Of a DNA stretch of 64,000 bases, positions 1 to 11,400 are shown piece by piece. The number at the start of each line of letters is the position of its first letter. Positions within the stretch are counted from its first letter, which is position 1. The DNA is from Macrostomum hystrix (taxonomy: Eukaryota; Platyhelminthes; Macrostomidae). The position numbers and the translations under genes were made by a program. The stretch covers positions 6,591,501 to 6,655,500 of the forward strand of contig CATNEN010000029.1 of NCBI GenBank assembly GCA_950097015.1. Reading direction: 5' to 3'. A model generated the notes under the pieces. It had not been told where the DNA came from. It searched no databases and saw only the letters and a list, made by a program, of their open reading frames with translations.

Positions 1-689
1 GACTAGCTATAACTTCTTTAGTTAGTTATAGTCTATTAAAACAGCCTTTATCTAGTTAGCTAGACATCAAATACAAAGCTAACTATAAAGTTATGTATCA
101 GCATACCTAGCCTATCGTCTAGTTACAGCATGTCTAGACCTATATTCTGAATCTGAGTATATCACTTACTTTTATCCAAGTCTAGATGACTTTGTAAAAA
201 CCTGTCTAACCATGTCGTTTTGCCTAGATAATTTATAGCTAGCTAGTTATAAATGTTAAACTAAACGAAATAATGACATTTACATGATATTTGTGTGTAC
301 ATATATAACTAGGCCTATGTGTATAAGATGAAATTACAATACCATAGCTTGCAGTATTTTTTTACCTACAGATCTTATTTGCTCACATGCTGAGTTAATT
401 AGGCTCAATTTAAAGTTATTTGTTATAATTAGCTTCAAACTTTAAATTAAAAGAGAGATTTGCTACAGCAATCTAGTTATTTATATTTTAAACATATGAT
501 AGAAAAATTATGAAAGTGGTTATGTAGCTATCATTAGAAATTATAATGTAGCTATCATTGCATAAAACCTAGCCAGATAAAAATATTCTCAATGTCTTTC
601 GATTTGCAATAAAATTTGAAATATTGTATAGCAAGATAAATTCAATAATTACTAGAAAGCTATAGCCTATGCCTATAGGCAATAGAATA
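1..689. other. AT-rich intergenic DNA, no gene seen
   Basis: Low-complexity AT-rich sequence, rich in TAGCTA/CTAG words. No splice-bounded coding stretch, RNA gene or clear tandem array was seen on either strand. Confidence 0.6.
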
Positions 690-953
690 TCATTTGGACC
701 ATAACCAGCAAGGAGACAATTCTGACCATTTTGCTGCCTCCTGAGCACATGCACATAGTTAATGTATGTAGGCACACAGGTGTGTACATCTGCCTTGACT
801 TTCTCATTGTTAAGCAGCATACACTTTAATTGTTCCTTGGTTTTTGGCTCTCTAGTGTGCAAAATTGCATGACCTACCATAGGCCCTATGAGCATTTGAA
901 AGCCTTCTCTGTGGCCGCACACCAAATGAATGTGGCCTTGACTTGGAATCAAG
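690..953 (-). mobile_element. SINE B copy (family named here), minus strand
   Basis: Read on the minus strand it follows the copies at 21955 and 37795: a GGCCACATTCATTTGG block, an AGAGAAGGCTT-like block, GGCAGATGTACACACCTGTGTG, and the tail CAGAATTGTCTCCTTGCTGG. The tRNA-like head is missing or too decayed to see. A 135-codon ORF over it is a by-product. The identification rests on shared blocks inside this window, not on a named database family. Confidence 0.7.
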
Positions 954-1496
954 CTTAGGGTGCAAGAGGCAAACACGTTAGACCCACTCTGTCACTCACC
1001 CCTTTTTTATAGCTAGATATAAAAAACTGCCAGAAAAGTATAACTTGGCAGCTATTCCTATGTATTAATGAGCTACAGTTGAGGCATGGAAGAGAAAACA
1101 ATCTTACTCATCTTGTATAGTAGTAGTAGTTAGCTACTAAATACAAAGCATGTGTAGTAGTTATAAATTTTATGAAACTTTTAGCTATCACAACCATTGA
1201 TTTTTGTTTGACTGTTTATTAATTAGCTATTAATGGGCTTAGCTATCAATGCATGGCAAATACAAAGTAGATTCTAATTTTTATTCCCAAGAATAGCTAG
1301 CTATTGCCATCAGAATCGAAACTATTGATTTAAAATAAAAATCTGAAATATGTGTTTATCCATTTCTTTAGTTTATTAAATTTAAGCTACTATTATTAAT
1401 AAGTAAAGATAGAAAATGAAATTCAATAAATCAAATTGTGCCAGATGTGCAGCTATAATAGCAAGGCAAAGCCGTTTAAATCTATTTAGTCAATCG
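954..1496. other. AT-rich intergenic DNA, no gene seen
   Basis: No coding signal, array or RNA gene recognised; TAGCTA-rich sequence continues. Confidence 0.5.
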
Positions 1497-1560
1497 ACTG
1501 AGGGGTGGCTGCCACACCCACCTGAATTACTTTTATGTATAGTACTTATAGCAACCCATT
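1497..1560 (-). mobile_element. SINE A fragment, minus strand
   Basis: The reverse complement matches the body of the SINE A copy at 12765-13068: ATGGGT, AATTNAGGTGGGTGTGGC and a diverged CAGTCNATNGAC block. Only this body segment is recognisable; the head and tail are absent. Confidence 0.5.
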
Positions 1561-1716
1561 TTATCCATGCCCATTTTGAACTATTACCATAAGGAAACAC
1601 CTATAAAGTGTCTTGCTCTTTGACAATATGTTTCCATACAGCACTGACTACTGGGCTAAAACCTCTCTGGACATAAATTTCATATGACCTCCCTAAAACT
1701 GCAATCTTTATCAATC

Positions 1717-2395
1717 CTTTATCGCAGGGGTAGGCAAACTTATTTGCTGGCGGGCCAAAGAGAGAACCTAAAAGACGACAGCGGGCCGCATTGACTGTAT
1801 AAATATGAGATAGGGGAGAGATGAGACACGGGAGAGATGAGACACGGGAGAGATGAGACACGGGAGAGATTAGACACGGGAGAGATAAGACAGGGGAGAG
1901 ATAAGACACGGGAGAGATAAGACAGGGGAGAGATAAGACAGGGGAGAGATTAGATACAGGAGAGATAAGACAGGGGAGAGATTAGATACAGGAGAGATTA
2001 GACACGGGAGAGATAAGACACGGGAGAGATAAGACACGAGAGCGATGAGACACGGGAGAGATGAGACACGACAGCGATGAGACACGATAAGACACGGGAG
2101 AGATAAGACACGAGAGCGATGAGACACGAGAGCGATGAGACACGATGAGACACGGGAGAGATAAGACAGGGGAGAGATTAGACACGGGAGAGATTAGACA
2201 CGAGAGCGATGAGACACAGGAGAGATTAGACACGGGAGTGATGAGACACAGGAGAGATTAGACACGGGAGAGATTAGACACGAGAGAGATGAAACAGGAC
2301 ACTGTAGATGTCAGAAGGGGCAACGGGCCGGATTCGGGAGCTTCGAGGGCCGCATCTGGCCCGCGGGCCGGAGTTTGCCGACCCCTGCTTTATCG
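1717..2395. mobile_element. hAT-type non-autonomous element (MITE) with perfect 8-bp TSD
   Basis: The element proper spans 1725-2387. Its ends are CAGGGGTAGGCAAACT (left) and AGTTTGCCGACCCCTG (right), inverted repeats of the type found on animal hAT elements, with GC-rich subterminal GCGGGCC / GGCCCGCGGGCC motifs. It is flanked by identical 8-bp duplications CTTTATCG at 1717-1724 and 2388-2395, the hAT target-site length. There is no transposase ORF, so it must have been moved by an autonomous element elsewhere. Its interior is a minisatellite (1806-2298). The right end lies 84 bp upstream of the PMS2 ATG, so it forms most of that gene's proximal 5' flank. Confidence 0.92.
1806..2298 (+). repeat. 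Minisatellite inside the hAT element (~16-bp unit)
   Basis: About 30 units near GAGATGAGACACGGGA, with ATAAGA/ATTAGA and CAGG variants. The same family recurs at 37157-37535 and, in reverse complement, at 46136-49968 and 53037-53262. ORFs across it on the minus strand are repeat artefacts. Confidence 0.93.
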
Positions 2396-2471
2396 GTAGA
2401 TTATGTATAGAACTACATTTTGCAGAGTGAATAGATAGCACTCGAAACTCAAACTTTGCAGGGGAATCAAA

Positions 2472-5400
2472 ATGGACAGAGAAATCAAACGAATCTCTGC
2501 AGACTCTACTCACCAGATCTGCTCTGCTCAGGTCATCACCTCCTGCGAGAGCGTCATTAAGGAGCTCATTGAAAACAGCCTCGATGCTGGAGCCACTAAC
2601 ATCGGTAAGGCACTACTGAACCCTCACAATAATTTGCCCATTTATTCTACTGATATTCACACCATACTACTCAGTCATGTAGAAGTAGCATCTTAAGTTA
2701 TTTAGAAACAAATTTTTGACAGAGGTGCGATTTCAAAACTACGGCCTTGACCTTATTGAAGTGATTGACAATGGCAGCGGCATCGCTTCAAACGACTTCG
2801 ATGGCATCAGTTGAGTAACTGGGGGCATTGCTGTTTTCAATCTGATTCTAGATATATTTGCATCATCTAGCCAGATTGTCTAACATTTGTTTGCAGCCAT
2901 GAAGCACCACACCTCCAAGCTGAGACAGTTTGACGGCCTGCTGTCCGTCAGAACGTTCGGCTTTCGCGGCGAAGCTCTGAGCTCCCTATGCGCTGTCAGG
3001 TGAGAGGCCTGCATTTGCTGCCCATGGGAGGGAAACATGTACACTTAGGGGAGGGTTGAATGCATGAAGGTCCCTGATCGTGAAGCTATAATGATGTGGG
3101 ACGCAGCTGCGAAGAGAAGACTTGGGTGCTTGTCGTGCAATTACGCAGGTGATAAGGACCGTTGGCGCGAAATATTATTATTTTTTAATAATACTTGCTG
3201 CTTTTTCATGTGTAATTTCTAAATAACCCGAATTAGTCAAATTCACATGTAATTAGTTGTATGTTCTAATTCTTTGGCCAGTGAGCTGTCGATCCACACG
3301 TACAATTTGAGCGATCCGACTGGTACTCTGCTCAGCTACAATGAATCCGGCTGCGTGGAGACCCAGCTACCCAAGCCTAGACAGGTGAGGTAGCTATTGT
3401 CTGCAGCTATGCTCTTTGAAGTATGCATCGGTTTGAAATATAGATCCTGCTTGAAAAAAAGTATTTGAATATTTTTGTATGAATTTGGCGTACTAGCCTT
3501 GCTTTCAATCCTCTAACTATAGTTCTAGATCCCCTGACTAATATTCGAAAATCCCATTATCCTAAAAATTGCATGACTATTACCCCAAAATCCCATGACT
3601 AATACTCCGAAATCCCATGACTATTTCTTCGAAATCCCATGACTATTACCCCAAAATCCCATGACTAATACTCCGAAATCCCATGACTATTGCTAAAAAA
3701 TCCCATGACTATTTCTTCGAAATCCCATGACTATTACTCCAAAATCCTATGACTATTTCTTCGAAATCCCATGACTATTGCTACAAAATCCCATGACTAT
3801 TACTCCAAAATCTCAGGACTCCTTCTTCGAAATCCCATGACTATTGCTAAAAAATCCCATGACTATTTTTTCGAAATCCCATGACTATTACTCCAAAATT
3901 CCATGACTAATTCTTCGAAATCCCATGACTATTACTCCAAAATCCTATGACTATTTCTTCGAAATCCCATGACTATTACTCCAAAATCCTATGACTAATT
4001 CTTCGAAATCCCATGACTATTACTCCAAAATCCTATGACTAATTCTTCGAAATCCCATGACTATTACTCCAAAATCCTATGACTAATTCTTCGAAATCCC
4101 ATGACTATTACTCCAAAATCCTATGACTATTTCTTCGAAATCCCATGACTATTACTCCAAAATCCCATGACTATTTCTTCGAAATCCCATGACTATTACT
4201 CCAAAATCCTATGACTAATTCTTCGAAATCCCATGACTATTACTCCAAAATCCTATGACTATTTCTTCGAAATCCCATGACTATTACTCCAAAATCCTAT
4301 GATTAATTCTTCAAAATCCCATGACTATTACTCCAAAATCCTATGACTAATTCTTCGAAATCCCATGACTATTACTCCAAAATCCTATGACTATTTCTTC
4401 GAAATCCCATGACTATTACTCCAAAATCCCATGACTATTTCTTCGAAATCCCATGACTATTACTCCAAAATCCTATGACTAATTCTTCGAAATCCCATGA
4501 CTATTACTCCAAAATCCTATGACTATTTCTTCGAAATCCCATGACTATTACTCCAAAATTCCATGACTAATTCTTCGAAATCCCATGACTATTACTCCAA
4601 AATCCTATGACTATTTCTTCGAAATCCCATGACTATTACTCCAAAATCCTATGACTAATTCTTTGAAATCCCATGACTATTACTCCAAAATCCTATGACT
4701 AATTCTTCGAAATCCCATGACTATTACTCCAAAATCCTATGACTAATTCTTCGAAATCCCATGACTATTACTCCAAAATCCTATGACTAATTCTTTGAAA
4801 TCCCATGACTATTACTCCAAAATCCTATGACTAATTCTTCGAAATCCCATGACTATTACTCCAAAATTCCATGACTAATTCTTCGAAATCCCATGACTAT
4901 TACTCCAAAATCCTATGACTATTTCTTCGAAATCCCATGACTATTACTCCAAAATCCTATGACTAATTCTTTGAAATCCCATGACTATTACTCCAAAATC
5001 CTATGACTAATTCTTCGAAATCCCATGACTATTACTCCAAAATTCCATGACTAATTCTTTGAAATCCCATGACTATTACTCCAAAATCCTATGACTATTT
5101 CTTCGAAATCCCATGACTATTACTCCAAAATCCTATGACTAATTCTTTGAAATCCCATGACTATTACTCCAAAATCCTATGACTATTTCTTCGAAATCCC
5201 ATGACTATTACTCCAAAATCCTATGACTAATTCTTTGAAATCCCATGACTATTACTCCAAAATCCTATGACTAATTCTTCGAAATCCCATGACTATTACT
5301 CCAAAATCCTATGACTAATTCTTCGAAATCCCATGACTATTACTCCAAAATCCTATGACTATTTCTTCGAAATCCCATGACTATTACTCCAAAATCCTAT

Positions 5401-8400
5401 GACTAATTCTTTGAAATCCCATGACTATTACTCCAAAATCCTATGACTAATTCTTTGAAATCCCATGACTATTACTCCAAAATCCTATGACTAATTCTTT
5501 GAAATCCCATGACTATTGCTCCAAAATCCTATGACTAATTCTTTGAAATCCCATGACTATTACTCCAAAATCCTATGACTAATTCTTCGAAATCCCATGA
5601 CTATTACTCCAAAATTCCATGACTAATTCTTCGAAATCCCATGACTATTACTCCAAAATCCTATGACTATTTCTTCGAAATCCCATGACTATTACTCCAA
5701 AATCCTATGACTAATTCTTTGAAATCCCATGACTATTACTCCAAAATCCTATGACTAATTCTTCGAAATCCCATGACTATTACTCCAAAATTCCATGACT
5801 AATTCTTCGAAATCCCATGACTATTACTCCAAAATTCCATGACTAATTCTTCGAAATCCCATGACTATTACTCCAAAATCCTATGACTATTTCTTCGAAA
5901 TCCCATGACTATTACTCCAAAATCCTATGACTATTTCTTCGAAATCCCATGACTATTACTCCAAAATCCTATGACTAATTCTTTGAAATCCCATGACTAA
6001 TACTCCAAAATCCTATGACTAATTCTTCGAAATCCCATGACTAATACTCCAAAATTCCATGACTAATTCTTCGAAATCCCATGACTATTACTCCAAAATC
6101 CTATGACTAATTCTTTGAAATCCCATGACTAATACTCCAAAATCCTATGACTAATTCTTCGAAATCCCATGACTAATACTCCAAAATTCCATGACTAATT
6201 CTTCGAAATCCCATGACTATTACTCCAAAATCCTATGACTAATTCTTTGAAATCCCATGACTAATACTCCAAAATCCTATGACTAATTCTTCGAAATCCC
6301 ATGACTAATACTCCAAAATTCCATGACTAATTCTTCGAAATCCCATGACTAATACTCCAAAATCCTATGACTAATTCTTCGAAATCCCATGACTAATACT
6401 CCAAAATTCCATGACTAATTCTTCGAAATCCCATGACTATTACTCCAAAATCCTATGACTAATTCTTCGAAATCCCATGACTATTACTCCAAAATTCCAT
6501 GACTAATTCTTCGAAATCCCATGACTATTACTCCAAAATTCCATGACTAATTCTTCGAAATCCCATGACTATTACTCCAAAATCCTATGACTATTTCTTC
6601 GAAATCCCATGACTATTACTCCAAAATCCTATGACTATTTCTTCGAAATCCCATGACTATTACTCCAAAATCCTATGACTAATTCTTTGAAATCCCATGA
6701 CTAATACTCCAAAATCCTATGACTAATTCTTCGAAATCCCATGACTAATACTCCAAATTCCCATGCAATTTTCTACTGCCCTATTACACTAGACTTGCAA
6801 CAAAATGCCATGAATATTTGTTGGACGAGGCCATATCCCCATGATCCCCTGACTGTCACATTAGGTATGTGTAGCTATGTTTGTAGCCTTTAGCCTTTAG
6901 AAATTCAGAGTGTTTTATTTAATAGGGATTTCAGATTAGATTTATTATTTCCGCAATCAGATAAATTTTCGTTTGCGTAGCTTTTCTAGACGCGACACTA
7001 GCATTGTAGCTGTGTACATCTCAATTTGGTGGATATTTTGTAGCGTCCTATTAAAATTGAAATCCAATATCGAAGCTGGCAGGAGATAACTAGATAGGAT
7101 GAAGTTCGCGTCCCGGTATAGGCCTAGCTACAATCGGAATGGTCAAGGCTCGTAGATTTTATCGTCGATAAAATTACTTTTTTTATCTATACACTATACA
7201 GAATGATTTTATAACTGTACGAATCCCAGTACGAATTCTTGAAGGCTAGTCTGTAAAGAAATGTTCTACTGATAATACTGACAATGGACAAAATTGTAGT
7301 CCAGTAATTATGGCTTTGAATTTATATTATTAGGTAATGATAACAGTAGCTATATATATGTAGCTCGTTAGTAATGGACATTGAAAATATATAGATTATT
7401 TTGCTCATAATCTATGACTAAAGAATTGAAAGGTCGGGGGTTCGAATTCCGACTCAACTGCATTAGCTGGGGTAATTGAGGGTAGATCTGGCGTCTCCCC
7501 AGTCCATTGATTCAACAGCCTTACGCAGCCTTCAAATAGCTGCGATTGTGATTTTGATAATTATGCTACGATTACTTATTTTATTTTAACAAACAATTTT
7601 TTACAAGGTTGTGCTTTATCGTGACTAAATAGGCCGATTATATCCATGTAACTTGAATAGCTAGGTTTTATGTACTATAGTGCAGTAAAGATTTCAAACA
7701 CCACATGCCTTTAAAATACTAGTCACGGGATTTCGACTTATAGTCACGGGATTTGGACTAATAGTCACAGGATTTAGACTAATAGTCACGTGATTTAGAC
7801 TAATAGTCACGGGATTTCGACTAATAGTCACGGGATTTAGACTAATAGTCACGGGATTTAGACTAATAGTCACGGAATTTAAACTAATAGTCGCAAGATT
7901 TAGACTAATAGTCACGGAATTTAAACTAATAGTCACGAGATTTAGATTACTAGTCACGGGATTTAGACTAATAGTCACGAGATTTAGACTAGTAGTCACG
8001 GGATTTAGACTAGTAGTCACAGGATTTAGACTAATAGTCACGGGATTTAGACTAATAGTCACGGGATTTAGACTAGTAGTCACGGGATTTAGACTAGTAG
8101 TCACAGGATTTAGACTAATAGTCACGGGATTTAGACTAGTAGTCACGGGATTTAGACTAATAGTCACGGGATTTAGACTAATAGTCACGGGATTTAGACT
8201 AATAGTCACAGGATTTAGACTAATAGTCACAGGATTTAGACTAGTAGTCACAGGATTTAGACTAATAGTCACGGGATTTAGACTAATAGTCACGGGATTT
8301 AGACTAATAGTCACAGGATTTAGACTAATAGTCACAGGATTTAGACTAATAGTCACGGGATTTAGACTAATAGTCACAGGATTTAGACTAATAGTCACGG

Positions 8401-11400
8401 GATTTAGACTAATAGTCACAGGATTTAGACTAGTAGTCACAGGATTTAGACTAGTTATAACAGGTTTTAATTAAAATACCGAGATTCAATATAGGAATAC
8501 TGCTCAAATTATACTGTACTTATTCAAATTTTACTAAATGCACCTGTTCTCCCAACACAGCCGGGCACCACCGTGTCAGCCAGGCACCTGTTCCGCCAGT
8601 TTCCTGTGCGCCTAAAGGAGATGCAGAAAAATGGCCAGCGCGAGTTGAAAGCCTGCGTCCGTTGCGTCACGGCCTACGCCCTGGTGCGGACCGGGGTCAA
8701 GTTCTGCCTCACCCACCAGCCCAGCCAGTCCAGGTTTGTTTTTGAGGCCGCAATATTTTCAAACTGGCCAATCACAAACCTTCAATGTTCTCTATGCCTA
8801 CTCCTTTATGCTGATGTATTTCGCTGGGAATAAAGTGTCACCAGACGCCCCGACGAGAGTCGTCGAATATCTCGACAATGCCGGTAATATTTTGTGATTC
8901 TGGAAGTTGTTTTCATCGGATAGAGCCGAATATGTTATTCAATGTTCTGGATTGTCATGCCGATTGCTTGAATATTGTTAGAAATTCAGGAAAAAAGAAA
9001 AATGTGCGTATTCGAAATAACCCCGTGTTCTTTCTACTGTTAACTGTGACGGAGCTAGCGGTAAGGACGCTCGACTCACGACTTGAAGGTCAGGGGTTCG
9101 ATTCGCGACTCGGTTGAGTGTGTTCGCCCGCTTTCTTCAGTCCATGGACTGAAGAGCTGTACGCAGGCTGTGTTGCGACGTGTTCTATGTATCCATCTAG
9201 CTTTATCAGGATGCTATAATAATCTTCATACTCAATATTAATTTATAATCTGTGACTAATTGCAAATTTTCAGCAAGCGAACCGTGGCGCTAAAAACCAA
9301 CGGATCGAACTCAATCGACGAATGCATCGCCGTACTGTTTACCGCTAGTCAGGTGCGAGCTAGGACACTAAATTGTTAGATTATTGTACTTCAAACCGTC
9401 ATAGACACAACATAGACCGCCTTCGCCAAACGATTCGCTCGCAGGCCAAATCCCTGCTGCCCCTAGCAACTCCGCCTAATTGGTTGCATCTGCTTGCAGA
9501 AGATCAGAGGCCCAGTAGGATTTCGGATAGTCAGCAGCAGCTTCTTGATAGCATGCAGTAAGTCAGTTTTTTAATTAGTTTTGCAAATTTGTTATTATTT
9601 TTTTAATCAAAAGATTTGATTTCCCATAAGCCAAGAAGAGAAAGATCGGGACCTACCTAACAAAAATACTAATTAAAGCAAAGCAAACTTAGAAGGTTGT
9701 CTGCGCTCATTAAAATGATTAGTTTTGTTATATGTTTTTTCACTTTGACGTCAATTCTGCTATGATGTCAGTATAGCCGAAAAGTTGGATTATAATTTAA
9801 TTAAGAAAACGAAAATGGACTTTTTGAATTGTATAAAATTAAAATTAAAATTAAAATTAAACTTAAAATTAGATAAAACGTTGGATAAGGCTGGAATCTA
9901 GAGTTGTCATACCTATGGCCAGTCAACCAAAACCCTGTATTTTTAATCCTGAGAGCGAGGATTATTAAGGGACTCGGGATTATCAAACGACTAGAGATTA
10001 TCAAAAGACTGGGATTATTGAAGAACTGAAATTCTTTGTAGTACCTTATACAACTTAGGATTATGCTAAAGGGCAAAGTTTATTCCAAAGATCTGGGATT
10101 ACCTTATCCCGAGAACCTAGGATTATCCCAAGGACCTAGGATTATCCCAAGAACCTAGGATTATCCCGAGAATCTAGGATTATTCCAAGAACCTAGGATT
10201 ATCCCGAGAACCTAGGATTATCCCGAGAACCTAGGATTATCCCAAGAACCTAGGATTATCCCAAGAACCTAGGATTATCCCAAGAACCTAGGATTATCCC
10301 AAGAACCTAGGATTTTCCCAAGGACTTAAAAATATACGCATAAAATTATCCCAAGAATCTAGGATTATGCAAATGACCTAGCATTTTTCCAAGGAGATAG
10401 AATTATCCCAAAAATCAAGAATTATCCCAAGGACCTAATATTATCCCAGGGACCTAGAACTAATCCAAAGACATGTGATTATTTCAAGAAGCTAGGATTA
10501 TCGAAAACCTTGGCAGCCATCCTTTGGATTTAGAGTTTTCAAGAACCTGGAGCTATTGAAGCACAGTAGAAAGTTACAGAACTGTCTGCCATCTCCCGCA
10601 GTCTGTCAGGCCGCATCTCCAGCCCGCTGCCTGGCTTGGGTCGGCCGGCGGGTGATCGACAGTTCTTCTACATCAACAGCAGGCCCTGCCAGCTGCCCAG
10701 ACTGGCTAGGCTTGCCAATGAAGTGTACAAGCAGTACAATAGGACACAGTTTCCGTTCCTGATGCTACACCTGCAATTGCCCACTGGTAAGCTTCAGGCG
10801 TAGGCCAGCTTTTTATTACATTTTTGTAATCGTGATATGGTGTTTCAGATTCAGTTTGTAATATCTTCCGTCTGTAATTGATTGAGCGCATGAAATCGAA
10901 CGAATGCGGCAGATTCCGTTTAATGGAATCGAAATAATTTCACAGATTCTGTTTTAATAGAATCGAACGAATTTGGCAGATTCCGTTTAAATGGAATCGA
11001 ACGAATTTGGCAGATTCCGTTTAAATGGAATCGAAAAAAATAGGCAGATTCCGTTTTAATGGAATCGAACGAATTTGGCAGATTCCGTTTAAATGGAATC
11101 GAAAAAAATTAGCAGATTCCGTTTTAATGGAATCGAAAGAATTTGGCAGATTCCGTTTTAATGGAATCGAAAGAATTTGGCAGATTCCGTTTTAATGGAA
11201 TCGAAAGAATTAAGCATATTCCGTTTAAATGGAATCGAATGAATTTGGCAGATTCCGTTAAATTGGAATCGAAAGAATGTGGCATTTTCCACTCCATGGA
11301 ATCTAACGAATGTGGCAGTTTCCACTCCATGGAATCGAACAAATGTGGCAGTTTCCACTCCATGGAATCGAACGAATGTGGCAGTTCCACTACATGGAAT

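Noticed and set aside
3529-6766. CRISPR array
   Set aside because: There are no unique spacers; units are contiguous tandem repeats in a eukaryotic intron.
7694-8440. 248-codon minus-strand ORF with an SLNPVTI repeat
   Set aside because: Lies in a PMS2 intron and arises from a 21-bp repeat period.
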